Below, piece after piece: positions 34,895-47,100 of a DNA stretch of 64,000 nt (its first letter is position 1; every line of letters starts with the position of its first letter). Under the pieces are notes generated by a model, which was not told the origin of the DNA, did not search any database, and saw only the letters and a program-made list of their open reading frames with translations. Position numbers and translations under genes: made by a program. Origin of the DNA: Jaapia argillacea MUCL 33604 (taxonomy: Eukaryota; Basidiomycota; Agaricomycetes; Jaapiales; Jaapiaceae); NCBI GenBank assembly GCA_000697665.1, contig KL197783.1, positions 20,776-84,775 on the forward strand, in the 5' to 3' direction.

Positions 34895-37800
34895 ATGGTG
34901 CAAACTCGTTGGCAATCTGGCAAGCTCCCGCCTCCCAGGTATGCTCCAGCCGCCGTCGCATCAGTTGTGTACCAGTTGGACGACGAAGATGGCGATGAGC
35001 ACGATGGTCTCAGTTCCGACTTGACTGAATTCGAGAGTGATGAGGAAGACAAGGGTGTGTCCATCGTGCTTGAATCGGAGGCGGTGGCGATTGGCTCATC
35101 ACCGGAACTTTCAGATCCTTACAATGGTCCTCCCATGAGAAAGCGTGCTAAAACTACAGCCTCACAAAGTGCCAGTACCTCCAATCCAACAGCCAAAGCT
35201 GCCACTCCGAGAGCGAAAGTTGTTCGGAAGAAGCGGATCGGAAAGCTTAGTATGTTACCTCAAATGCCGCTCGACATTCTCTTCGAGGTCTGTCGCTCGC
35301 TCGCTCCATCACCCCTCCTACTGACTTTGTCCCTTTGTTCCGCTATCAGATATTCGTCCACCTTACCCCAAAGGACCTCCTCAACCTATCCCGCACCGAC
35401 AAACTCCTGCGCAAAACCCTTCTGTCCCGTAAATCTCTAAGTATCTGGAAGAATGTTCGTTTGGCTGCAGAAGTGCCAGATGGACCTGATGGAATGTCAG
35501 AACCTGCTTGGGCAGAAATGGTTTTTGGTACGACTTGTCAGGTCTGTTTTTTCTCCCCGATCTTCCCTTCATACCCTTTGTTGAAGTGGATGACAGAACT
35601 GTGGGGCGAAGGGCGTGACCAATATCGATTTCGCGATCCAAAAGAGATGTTGCGTAAGTTGTCGAAAGAAACAGTGTGTCCCACTCTACTTTCCAATTCT
35701 ATTCTGGTATTCACCTTGGCCTTTTGGTATTAACCACGTAACATTTGATCTAGCCTTGTACATGCAGGTCGTTTCGAGAAGAAATTCCCCGATTTCAACC
35801 CGGAGATAATGGAACTTATCCCTATACAACCAGTACGCCCTCCACCCTCTTCCGTCTCTCGGTCTATCACTCCTCCTCTAATACACCTATCCTAGACGGC
35901 GGTTGGGCCCATGGCCACGCCTCTTCCTCGAAATTCTTTTGGGAAGACGATGTCCATATAGCATGCAAGGCGCTCGCCACGTACCAGAAAGCGGCACATA
36001 TGCGAACTCCGGGTGCCAAAGCTGCTTTGGATGGGTGGAAGGAGTCGAAGATGGAGGAAGTTACTCGGATCGTCGAGGTAAGTCCTCACCATCGCTATGT
36101 TTTTTCGTCATGGATTAGTGTTTTGTGTAGGCAGCGAAGGTGTTTGATCTGTGGGTGATACAACAAAGGATATCGAAGCGTATCCAAGGGGGCGAGATTG
36201 CAATGAAGAGGGTGGCTGAGTGAGTTTCCCCTCCGCTCTCGCTCACTCTTGACCCATTCTTGATTCGTCATTCAACCTTCATCCCAACATTTTCTGATCC
36301 TTGCTTTATAGTATCATTTCTCGGCTTGTGGCACTTGGTTGGGACAAAGGCGATGTCGAACGACTTCGGTATCGCATTGACGGCAACTCGAATAACAAAA
36401 AGGAATTGACCAATCGTGGTTCGTCCCCCCCCCCCTTTGGTTTCTTCCTTCCTGACACTTAATCCTGACTTCTTTCTCGGATAGGCTTCGCGATGATAAA
36501 GCCAGGCCTCGAAGCAACACTCGCAGAATTTAAAGCCCAGCGGATCGAAAAAGAAACGAAAGCACGTCTCGAAGCCCGTACCCAACTCTTATCGGCGATA
36601 TATTTCGACTACAAGAAAACTTTACCGATCAAAGAATGGGCTTTCATCCCTCGGTGGTACGATTTTTTAAAGATGAGAGAGGTGAAGGAATTGGTGGATC
36701 GAGATGAGGTTTTGGAGAGGGATTGTTTGGAGTTGGAGGTTATGGAGAGGTTGTTTAGGGAGTGGACGGAGGTTAGGAGGGCGAAGATCGAGGCACTCAT
36801 TTCGGACCTCGGACCTGGGTCCACCGACTACGAGTCTGGTCAAATCGTCAATGGTCAAGCATTCCCTGTATTCCTCTGCACCAATAAAGGTTGTATGAAC
36901 GTCGATCCAACAACCTTACCCCCCCAATCAGATCCCCATTCTGCGGTTATAATAGGCATCGAATCTGCTGTTGCTCACCGCTGTCGGAATATCATGGCCA
37001 CTCCATTCCACATGAATGAATTCGGAGAGGCCAACGTCGAGCTGGCTGAATTGAGGTTTTGTAAGAGGGGAGGGGAGGTTGTGGAGTGGCTTTTGAAGAC
37101 GGTGGGGTTGGATGTTGTGGGAGGGGATGATGTGATTGGGGAGATGGATAGGGTTGATGCGAGGTTCACGTGTGAGGGCTGTTTACTGGTTGTGCAGAAT
37201 GGGGTGTCGGGGAAGTTGGTCAAGACTTGGAGACAATGTGTGCGTCTCATCCTTCGTTTGTCCTTATTCAACCTTTGTGGTCTCCACTTGACTCTGCTGT
37301 TTTTGAAGGTTGAGCATTATATTGAGTGCGATGATGCTCGTCCTACAACTCCAAGTTGGAAATTGCTTGATGAGAAGAGGCGAAAGGAGGTGGTTCATCA
37401 ACAACATGATAATGCGGCCCAAGTTTGTCGGTGGATGTGTGGGCATTGTACGTATAGTGTTCAGGAGGAGGTGGATAAGAGGACTGCCGTGACGCATTGT
37501 AAGGCAAAGTGAGTACGTGCCATATTGCATTGATTCTTTTCCGTGGGTTATGAATTCTCTGACTGATGTCTTTGTCCTCACCCCCATCAGACATACGAAC
37601 AACTCCGAGCCTGTCGAAGGGAAAGACATATTCTACAACCCAAGGTTAATCCGTCTACAACCCAAACAATTTCTCATGCCTTTCGGTCCTCAACCATCAG
37701 TCTCGGTTGGAAAAGCGGCTGCCATCGGTGGAGACGGGGTATTTCTGTGCAAACGTTGTGATGGGAAAGCTCGTCAACGACATTTCCAACTTCAGGGGGT

Positions 37801-37937
37801 GCGACAACATCTTCGGGACAAGTGAGTGGTCCTTCTTGGGCGGGGGGGAGGGGGTGATGAATGTTGATTGATTCTTGTTTAGGCACAAGGTCAGTGTGGA
37901 GGAATCGAAATTGGATGTCGACTTTGAGAAGCTCTAG
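34895..37937 (+). CDS. F-box/Cys-rich protein B (probably frameshifted)
   Basis: ATG at 34895 (MVQTRWQSGKLPPPRYAP), stop TAG at 37935-37937. The order of parts is as in copy C: an acidic N-terminus, F-box (MLPQMPLDILFEIFVHLTPK), NCGAK...KRCCVSC exon, RFEKKFPDFNPEIMELIP exon, a long exon (36486-37238) with FLCTNKGC, FCKRGG and FTCEGC, CRWMCGHC, then YNPRLIRLQPKQ and LCKRCDGKARQRH. At the end of the MELIP exon it is one base shorter than copy C before the donor (about 35838), so joining to the next exon (GGWAHGH, from about 35896) breaks the frame unless another splice site is used. All later exons stay open, which argues for a recent lesion. Confidence 0.65.
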
Positions 37938-38373
37938 GGGACGTGAGGGGTTTTTGGTATGTGTGCGTTGGATTTTGAATTTACGGAGTGGACAGATCGG
38001 ATCTGTGGTGCTCGTCTTATTTAATTCCTTCCTCGATCGATGTTTTTTTTGGTTGTGTGTACCTTGATTGACTGTTCGGTTCTTGGGGGACAGAGGTTGC
38101 AACTGCGGTTTTTGGTTCGGTGGTCAGAGAGAGCATGGTGACGTTGTCAAGTCATCGCATTCCTCGTCCAGGAAGCAGCCTTCGGGCTTTCCATTCAACA
38201 GCGGCCTCGTGGCCTTGGTATTACAAGGGGTTTAATCCTCAGTACCCATACAAATGGAGGTATGGACTTTGATACACCGTTCCCCCGGCGTTTCAGAGAG
38301 GGCTCACGCAGTCGTATAAGGATGTTGTGCCAGTGTGGGTTCGTCACTCCAGCAGTCTCTCATTCGAACTAAC
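37938..38373. repeat. F-box 3' flank / Dabb promoter
   Basis: The left half matches the 3' flank of F-box C up to about 44180 (TTGGTTCGGTGGT). The right half matches the Dabb 2 promoter from about 48887 (GATGACGTTGTC, CCATACAAATGGAGGTATG). In this copy the two halves are contiguous. Confidence 0.5.
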
Positions 38374-38917
38374 CATGTACCCCATAACCCGTTTCGCTGC
38401 CTTCAAGTACAAGTCCACAGTCACGGAAGAAGAGAAGAAAGCTGCGATACAGGGCTTGCTCGACTTGTACGCATTAAAGTCCGAGTACGTGTCGGATGTG
38501 CAAGGTGAAGACCGTCGGGTTTGGTTGAGACTCTTGATCACTGAACGGCATGTCGGAAGTTGGGAAGAATAATAACGAGGAGGGATATAGCAAGGGTTTT
38601 GATGTGAGTATGAGTGAATACCCTACCGTTGTCGAGCTCATCATGGGTGCCGGAACAGATCGTGTTCTCGGTCAAGTTCAGGGTACGTAGCGTTTGGTTG
38701 ACAAGATGCGCAGGAGATGTTGAAGTCATTCCTTGTCAGTCGGTAGAGGATCGAGACAAATTCATCCCTGACGCAGACCATATTGCTTACAAGGTGAGGC
38801 GGATGCGCTTGAGCAAACCCCATTCGTTATCAGCTTGTTCCTAACGAGTGGTAGATGTCGGTGATACCCATCGTCGAGGATGTCATGGTGTATGACTTTG
38901 TCAACGGAGAGTATTGA
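38374..38917 (+). CDS. Stress-responsive Dabb (A/B barrel) protein 1
   Basis: Five exons in frame: 38374-38504, 38560-38603, 38659-38682, 38741-38794 and about 38856-38917, stop TGA. Translation gives 104 residues, the usual size of a dimeric alpha/beta-barrel Dabb protein: PITRFAAFKYKSTVTEEEKK, LYALKSEYVSDVQ, GKNNNEEGYSKGFD, IVFSVKFR, SVEDRDKFIPDADHIAYK and a last strand IVEDVMVYDFVNGEY. The family forms small dimers and is induced by stress in plants and fungi, sometimes with enzymatic roles in polyketide cyclisation. The substrate here is unknown. The Dabb 2 gene at 49203 has the same structure. Confidence 0.8.
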
Positions 38918-39230
38918 GGCTGGTGCAGAGCACCGGACGTGGAGTTGGTCTTGTATTTGAAGATGGCTTGCGAGGGAATCGTGGTTTGGTGGGACTGTAG
39001 TGGAAGATGAAGCCGGGGTAGAAAGGAGTGTATTGATTTGTGCGTCTTAGATAATAATAAAGATACTTTGAAATCGTGTGAAGGGGTGTAGACGCTCGTA
39101 TGCCTTGCAAGAAGCAATAATGAAGCCTAGAAGACGCGGTTGTCGGTTTTCACTACGAGTCGCGATGGTATGAACAACGAACGGGGGAGTCCAGAAAGAA
39201 AATATGGGACGCACTTCAGGGTTCAGTCGT
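38918..39230. other. Intergenic, Dabb 1 to downstream pseudogene
   Basis: Matches 49756-50040 downstream of Dabb 2 (for example ATAGATAATAATAAAGATA). No gene seen. Confidence 0.4.
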
Positions 39231-39930
39231 TCAGAGGTAAGCCTCGACGCAGCTACAAGTATAACAGCATTGGGCCAGGTAGAATATCTCTACATTGAAG
39301 TCCTCGTCATCTAGAACGAGATACTCGTCGGGTGCAGCTTTCGGGGAGGTCCTCGGAGCAATTGGAAGTGGAGTACTCTGAATATTCAACAGAGGGAGAG
39401 GGGCTGGGTTCGCGATCGTAGTAAATGTACCCAGGGCATCCGATGTCGAGGATATCATAGGTCTATCCATGGATTATCAGAGTCACTGTAGACCAGGGAT
39501 AGAGGCGAACGTGCCGTATTAAACCCAAATTGGGACTTGACATTCACGATGATATCGTGGAGAGTTTTCCTCCACTCCTCTTTCTGATTTGCTTCTCCTG
39601 CTTCCGGTTTTTGATAAGGAATGCTTCGACGAGGTCTTCTTCCAGCTGCGAAGCCTAACTGACACGATGAATCTTCGCAGAACGCGACGGCGAAGGTGAA
39701 CGAGAAGGCTGTTTGGGGATCGATTTTGGAAGCGTAGATGATGAATAGGATGAAGAACAAGGGGAGTGAGAATAGGTGGATGTCGTGGACAGTGTGCTGC
39801 CCTTTCGACTGTGGGTACGACTGACATCTACCCGGTAAGATGTAGGGCATGAAGGGCTGTGTCTTTTAAACATATCCGGGAATTTCATGGTCCGGACAGG
39901 GTTGTGGCCAGCCCGAGGCTCAGACATAGA
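39231..39930 (-). pseudogene. Broken, 5'-truncated copy of the SILK/RVSW protein gene
   Basis: Parallels 50052-50690. The Ser-rich part and LPKSIPKQPSRSPSPSR are present (SILK changed to SIPK). The HRVSW site reads HRVS then stop, because TGG became TAG (near 39655). Further on, at least one indel shifts the frame before KTLHDIIVNVKS, and the acidic tail exon (starting TYDILDIGCPGYIYYD) has a 2-base deletion that ends it early, before the Cys-rich end. The first exons (the counterpart of 50700-51379) are not found. Three independent lesions make this a pseudogene. Confidence 0.8.
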
Positions 39931-40471
39931 TAGTTAAGGATTGAACACCTCGGGAAGGTTTGGTGACGGAATCCATCATCTGAGGAACAGAATCCAAGAA
40001 TAAGTGCCGTTCGTAGAGTCGTTGCAAGACGGGCAGAGAAACGTATGGTGGATAACACGCCATAAGTATCATTTCAACACTTGAAGTCCAACACTCACTG
40101 GATCGATTATTACTGATAGGCCAGTACGATACTTGGAGTCTCCGGCATCACGAACTCTCGATCTGCTCAGGCTTGCTATCTTTCGTGGTGGTTCGTGATA
40201 ATTTCGTTCCTTGAGTTCGAATCACCTCCGAATCAACTCTGAGAGACCTGGGATAAATATGATGAACGATTCTCCAGATTCCAGAAACCTGTATCTGCCG
40301 TAATGGGAGAGGATGGAGACCATCATAGGTGGGAGAACTTGTACATACAAGTAATTATTCTCCCCGGCTTCCCAGAAATCGTTCAGCGCTATACTGAGCC
40401 CCAACCACGCTGGAGACGCGTTCACCTTGTACATCCGTAACATACTCCGACTTCCAACGACTGCATGAATC

Positions 40472-40620
40472 CGGTAGAGGGTGGAGACGAGTTCATCCTG
40501 ACCGTATGGCCTACAAGGCGAATCGGATGTGTTAGAGCAGATGGTGGCTATCCATGTCGTTTCTAACGATTCGTAGACGTCGGTCGTACCCATCGTCGAG
40601 GACATTATGGTTTACAATTC
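40472..40620 (+). pseudogene. 3' fragment of a Dabb gene
   Basis: Matches the last two exons of Dabb 1 (38741-38890): GGTAGAGGGTGGAGACGAGT resembles the VEDRDKF exon start, and GTCGTACCCATCGTCGAGG encodes the VPIVEDIMVY strand. The 5' exons are absent and the last codons are lost. It lies just upstream of the F-box C promoter and marks a duplication breakpoint. The 540 bases to its left (39931-40471) contain no recognisable gene. Confidence 0.65.
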
Positions 40621-40926
40621 CAGTCGAAAAGTTCGGTCAGAGAGCCTGAGGAGTGCTTGCGAGATTCGGAACTTGGGTGTGACCATTGGGCGATGGAAGG
40701 CGCAAATAATGTGAGGTTCTTGAGGATGCTCATTGCATAGAATACCCCCAGCTCACTCAGTTCGCTGCCTTCAAGTAAAAGCCCGAAAACAGTGACGGAG
40801 TGCAGGTGGCGAGACGTCTTGCCGAAAGCTGCGTGCCACCGGTCAAATAATGGCAAACACTCATTTACCGCCTCGTGATCGCCCTCCTGAACGCGTCGCA
40901 GCTCGCTCATCGGACGCGTCGTCGAC

Positions 40927-43900
40927 ATGGTTCAAACTCGTCGACAATCTGGCAAGCTCCCGCCTCCAAGGTACGCTCCAGTAGTCGTGGAATCAGCCGC
41001 GACCCAGTCGGACGACGAAGATGGCGATGAGCACGATGGGTTCAGTTCCGACTTGACTGAATTCGAGAGCGATGAGGAAGACAAAGGTGCGTCCATCGTG
41101 CTTGAATCGGAGGCGGTAGCGATTGGCTCATCACCGGAACTTTCAGACGTTTACAATGGTCCTCCCGCGAGAAAGCGTGCCAAAACCTCTGCCCTGCCAA
41201 GTACCGGTACCACTCCAACAGCTAAAGCTGCCCCACTAGGAGCAAAAGTTGTTGGGAAGAAGCGAGTCGGAAAGCTGAGCATGTTACCGCAAATACCACT
41301 TGACATCCTCTTCGAGGTCTGTCGCTCGCTTACTCGATCACTCCCTCTTCCTGACTTTGCTCCTGTGTTTCTCTAGATATTCGGCCACCTAACTCCGAAA
41401 GATCTCCTCAACCTATCCTGCACTGACAAACTCCTGCGAAAAACCCTCATGTCTCGTAAATCTCTCAGTATCTGGAAGAATGTTCGTTTGGCTGCAGAAG
41501 TGCCAGATGGACCTGATGGCATGTCAGAACCCGCTTGGGCGGAATTGATTTTCGGCACGACTTGTCAGGTCTGTTTCGTCTCTCCCGTCTTTCGTACATA
41601 CTTTTCGTTGACTGGATAATAGAATTGTGGGGCGAAGGGTGTCACAAATATCGATTTCGCGATTCAAAAGAGATGTTGCGTAAGTTGTCGAAAAAAACAG
41701 TGCGTCCCCCTCTCTAGTTTCCAAGTCCACCCGGTACTCACCTTTCGCGTTTGGTATTAAACGTGCGACCTTTGATCTAGCCTTGTTTACGCAGGTCGCT
41801 TCGAGAAGAAATTCCCTGATTTCAACCCGGAGATCATGGAGCTTATTCCTTACACATCTAGTGCGTGCTCCGCCCTCCTTCCGTCTGTTGCTTCATCTCT
41901 TATTCACCTATCCTAGACGGCGGCTGGGCTCACGGCCACTCCTCTTCCTCTAAGTTCTTCTGGGAAGAGGACGTTCATGCAGCCTGCAAAGCCCTCGCCA
42001 CGTACCAGAAAGCGGTACATATGCGAACTCCGGGTGCGAAAGCCGCTCTGGACGAGTGGAAAGAGTCGAAGATGGAGGAAGTTACTCGGATAGTTGAGGC
42101 AAGTCTTTGTCATCGCTATGTTCTTGTGTTTTTGAATCATGGATCGGTTCTTGGCGTAGGCGGCAGAGAATTTTGATATGTGGGTGAAGCATCGAACCAT
42201 GTCGAAGCATATACAGGGGGCTGAAATTGCAAAGAAGAGGGTTGCTGAGTGAGTTTGTTTCCCCCCTCTCGTTCCGTCTCGACCCATCCTTGATCCTCAT
42301 TCAACCGTTTTAACGCCTTTATCGCGTCGATTTCTGATCCTTACTTCTAGTATCATTTCTCGGCCTGTGGCACTTGGTTGGGATGAACGGGATGTCGAAC
42401 GACTTCGATATCGCCTTGACCGCGACTCGAGTAACAAAAAGGAATTGACTGATCGTGGTTCGTTTCCCTCCCTTCCTTCCTTCTTTCCTTCTGCTCTGAC
42501 ACTTCCTTTCTTCGATGTAGGTTTCAGGATGATAAAACCAGGCCTCGAAGCATCCCTCGCACAATACAAAGCCCAGCGCATTGCGCAAGAAACCAGAGCA
42601 CGTCGCGAAGCCCGTGCAAAACTCTTATCATCGACCTATTTCGATTACAAGAAAACCTTACCGATCAAAGAATGGGCTTTCATACCTCGGTTGGTCGATT
42701 TTATGGAGATGAGAGAGATGAAGGAGTGGGTGGAGTGTGATGCAGAGATGGGGGAGAATGGTTTGGGAAGAGAGGTGTTGGAGAGGCTGTTTGGGGAGTG
42801 GAGTGAGGGGAGGAAGGTGATGGTTGAGGGACTTGTTCGGGAGGGCCTTGGGTCGGGCTTGATGGATGTTGAATCTGGTCAAATCGCCGTTGGCCAAGCC
42901 TTCCCCGTGTTTTTATGCACGAGCAAAGGCTGCGCAGGCGATACGCGAACATCATCTTTCTCATCAAGATTACGTTCTCCAGCCATCATAGGCATTGAAT
43001 CCGCCTTGGCTCATAGCTGTCGCGTTATAGTTGCCGATCCATTCCGGACTATTTATTATGCACGCTATCCAGATGGGGAGCTTGAGCTGGCAGAACTGAA
43101 GTTTTGTAAGAGGGGAGGGGAAGCCGTGGATTCGATTTTGAAGTTGTTGGGGTTGGATGGTGAAGGTGGGGATGATGTGGTTGGGGAGATGGATAGAGTC
43201 GATGCGAGGTTCGTTTGTGAGGGTTGTGAACCGGTTGCGCACAAAAAGGTGTCGAGGAAGTTGGTCAAGACTTGGAGGCAATGTGTGCGTTTCTTTCTTC
43301 TTTTGTGCTTATTCACCCCTGTGGTCTCGACCTAACTCTCTTTCTGGCGTTTTTTTGGACGAAGGTCGATCACTATATCGAATGCGATAATGATTGGCAT
43401 ACAACACCAAGTTGGAAATTGCTTGACGAGAAGAAGAGAAAGGCGGTGGTTCAGCAACAGCGTGATGATGCAGCGCAAGCCCATCACTGGATATGCGGGC
43501 ATTGTACGTATAATGCTGTGAAGGAGGGGGATAAGAGGACTGTTGTGACGCATTGTAAGGCAACGTGAGTGCATGTCATATTGCATTGATTCTCTTCCGT
43601 GGGTTATGAATTCTCCGGCTGATGTCTTTGTCCTCAACCCCTATCAGACATACGAACAACTCCAAGCCTGTAGAAGGGAAAGACATATTCTACAACCCAA
43701 GATTAATCCGTCTACAACCCAAGGAAATTTACATGCCTTACGGTTCTCAAGCACCAGTCCCCGTTCGAAAAGCGGTTGCCGTCGGTGGAGACGGGGTGTT
43801 TTTGTGCAAACGTTGTGATGGGAAAGGTCGTCAACGGCATTTCCAACTTCAGGGGGTGCAACAACATCTTCGGGACAAGTAAGTGGTCTTTTTATGTGGG

Positions 43901-43996
43901 GTGATGAGATGTTGATTGTTTTTCGTGGTTAGGCATAAGGTAGGTGTGGAGGAATCGAAACTGGATGTTGACTTTGAGAAGCTTAAGGGGACGTGA
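40927..43996 (+). CDS. F-box/Cys-rich protein C (intact, about 790 residues)
   Basis: ATG at 40927, about eleven exons, TGA at 43994-43996. N-terminal basic MVQTRRQSGK, acidic segment, and a Lys/Pro-rich linker. The F-box at about residues 125-170 (MLPQIPLDILFEIFGHLTPK...SLSIWK) is followed by SEPAWAELIFGTTCQ. Then comes a Cys exon (NCGAK...KRCCVSC), helices (RFEKKFPDF; GGWAHGHSSSSKFFW; KKRVAD), a 250-residue exon (42521-43284) with FLCTSKGC, SCRVIV, FCKRGG and FVCEGC, then HHWICGHC...THC and LCKRCDGKGRQRH. Splice phases agree with copies A and B. It is probably an SCF adaptor with one or more zinc-binding modules that hold the target. The promoter is shared with F-box B. Confidence 0.8.
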
Positions 43997-44180
43997 GGGG
44001 TTTTTGGTATGCGTGCGTTGGATTTTGAAGTTGCGGAGTGGACAGGTTGAATCTGTGGTGCTCGTCTTATTGACCCATTTAATTCCCCTCTTCGATTAAT
44101 GTCTTTTTGGTTATGTGTACCTTGGTTGAATGTTCGGTTCTGAAGGGGCAGGGACCAGGGTATGGTTGTTGGTTCGGTGG

Positions 44181-47100
44181 TGCGACTGATAATTATCTTG
44201 TTGGTGTTGCTCGGTCTAGTGAGTCGACCAGTTCGTTCGTAGAGCTAAAGAACGGTGTAGTGAGATCTTTGAGTATAACGCTATGGCGCTGGCATCGTAG
44301 AGTATACCGGCAAGCAAGTATGCATGAAGCTCGGGAGAGTTGTGGATGCGAAGCAATATGGGCGAAAGCGCTTGCGCTTTCCGGCCCCACAGTGTGGACT
44401 CTGCACTCAGGGAGAAAACCGAGGCGAGCTGCGATTCCCAGCAGGTTAGGAGTCAGACGAGGTAGCTTGAGAATTGCGCCACGTAGCATGGAAAGGATCG
44501 GTAAGTCAAGTTCGGCAAAACAACTGCTGGCCTGAGTTCTTCTGAGGATGAAGGGGAAGAGGCTCCTTCCGGGTTGCACCGATACGAAGGAGTCCGCAGA
44601 TGGGAGAGATCTTGCCGATTGAAGAGCTTGGTGTCCCGTAGCTTCCAGATTATGCGAGGGTCCGTAATAGCTATTCCTCGAAGTCATCAGAGCTAGCTGA
44701 AGAAGTATCCGCGCGGAGCCAGTCGGGCGATGGGCGAGTCACTGTAACTGTCAATCCTGAGCCCGACATCACTGTTGTGATATCCACGGCTTCGAGGGAA
44801 CAGAGAATGTGCCCGCCGCTGCTCATGATGGATAGAGGTAGGTGTACTGTAATGTGTTAATCGCCAGCCGAGGCGAGTCATCCCGGACAGTGCATGATTG
44901 TTTGGCCAGTGCCATACATCTTGGATCCTCACAAAAGGGAACGATGATGGTAACTGTGTCGTGGCACTCGAAAAAGTGAGTAGATGATAGAATTTCGGAT
45001 TGTTTTGCGATTGGGTAGCCATTGAAGCCGAAATTGTCAGAGACATTAAGTAGTCATCAGGCAACGCCATCTGGGAGGGTGATGAAGTGGACATGACCAA
45101 AGAATAGCCTATGTGGGCTAGGGTCGTGGCTTTGTCTCGTTTTGCGTAGGGCTGGATTTGAGAGGGAGCCAGGGAACCGAGGGTGTATGTGATGGCCAAA
45201 TGGGTCGTATGATTTGATAGCACCTCCGGATTCCGTAAACTTCATCCGGTCGCATCACGCTCACTGCGTTGTCCACGATCTAAGTCGACAGATGAGTATC
45301 ATTGTCTCGTTCATCCGAAGAACCATAGCCCAGGATTGGGAAATCGACAACAAGCAGAGGATAACATAATGAAAATTTTAGCATTCGCCGTAAGATCGGT
45401 TGCCGATGGTGGCGAAGGAAGGCGGAGGAACGAGAGCGAGGGATAGCAGCACATGTGAGACTTTGATATTGAATGTTAACGCCGGTCACAGTTGGTGTGA
45501 TCCTAGACGAGAAGACCAAGGCCGTAGAGGTAGATGAATTGCACGAGTGTTGAAAATGGGACTATTTTATGCCGGTGACCACGCCCCCGTAGAGACATAT
45601 TCCATGGCAGTGGAGACCACAGGCGGAATGGAGGATTGACTGGGTGGTTAATAAAATAGCAAGTTTCGAGAATGACGATAGCCAAGAGGAGCAGGTATCT
45701 TGATAGAGCTAAGAGTAGACGATAATATTGGTGTGGGTGGGTAATGAATTGCCGTGTGAGAATTGGTTGCAGAAAGTGTGTTACAGTTGTCGAGACACAT
45801 ATGGTATGGGGGTGAGTTTACGATGGATGTGATGCATATTTGGCAACATGATGTCTTGAGATGAAGATAGTAGTGGGCCCATTCGAGTGGAGATGGGAAG
45901 TTTCGCGGTGTCGCGAGCCGGATAGTGGGGAGAGCCAGAGGTGATAGGTAATCTTGATGACTCTGATGGAGCGTGGAGATACACGGGCCACAGGAGTTCT
46001 GTTTGTCTCGTTTAGATATTGGTCTGGATTGGTCTGATGCGAGGACTCGGCCACTCGTCCCAGCAATGAAGAGCCACGGAATTCGCAACCGAGAGCTTCA
46101 GAATTCACCGAGGAACATGGGGCATAGTCACTGAGTCACCGATTTGGTTTGAGGGGGATGCAGCCGTAAAGCGTTCGCGTTCATGAAAGTTGCATAAGGT
46201 TGATAAACAAAGGGTGAGCGTCGGTATTGATCAAATCAAATGTTCGACCATGTAGTGACAACTAGCGGGAGTATGGGATTCGCCGAGCAAGGGGTAAGAT
46301 AGGCAAAGCCAAGGAGAGATCAGCATGATGCGAACGACATGCACGGGGTGAACATTGCCGATTGAGGATGCCAGTCAGAGAGATGCCATCTCGAAATGTT
46401 TGTGTCGGCAAGGGAGGCTTAGGCAGCAGACATTTATCCAACCACCTCAGAATGTGTAGTACAGCAAGCAAGCGCTTCGAATAGGAGGTAGTAGAATGTG
46501 GAGAGGAGGCTGCTTACGATATCTCGAGCAGATAGATGGTGCGAGGCTCCAAGAATATTCGCGCGGTTCTCTTGGATGGCTCTATCGTGAGCGTGAACGA
46601 CGGCCCACAACGAGTATCGGGGCACATAACGATACCACCGAGCAAATTGGTATTCACTCGTATTCGGTTGCTTTCGCATGCTTTGGATAAGTAGGTGAGA
46701 TCGCGACGACCAGGATTAGGCAAGCGGCGGCGGCAGTCGGAGTATTCGAGAGTCTCTGACATGTCATATTGCCAGTGAGAGTCGCGAGGGAATACCCATA
46801 TTGAGAACGGAGATGGCGGTAACAGGGGAGTAGCTGCATAGAGTAGCGTATACATCGCGAGGTTGCATGCTGGGCAATAGCTACGACGATAAGCGACGGG
46901 ATGGGCATGAGGGAATTGGTAATGTGCGAGAGTGAAGATGCATGGGAATACACCAACGGCGGAGAGGGTAATAGCAGAGGAGAACATGTGAAGCGAGAGG
47001 TCTCATGCTGGATTGACGAGGACCCTCTCCGTACGTTTATCTGAGTGGTCGGTCAACGATTGTAGGATAGTGGAGTGATGTATAGAGGTGAGGCTATGAG

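Noticed and set aside
40200-40230. B-box-like GAGTTCGAATC
   Set aside because: No A box at the right distance and no cloverleaf on either strand.
44193-45223. Two long minus-strand frames (164 and 176 codons) as one gene
   Set aside because: They are separated by a stop without a clear splice solution and show no family signal.
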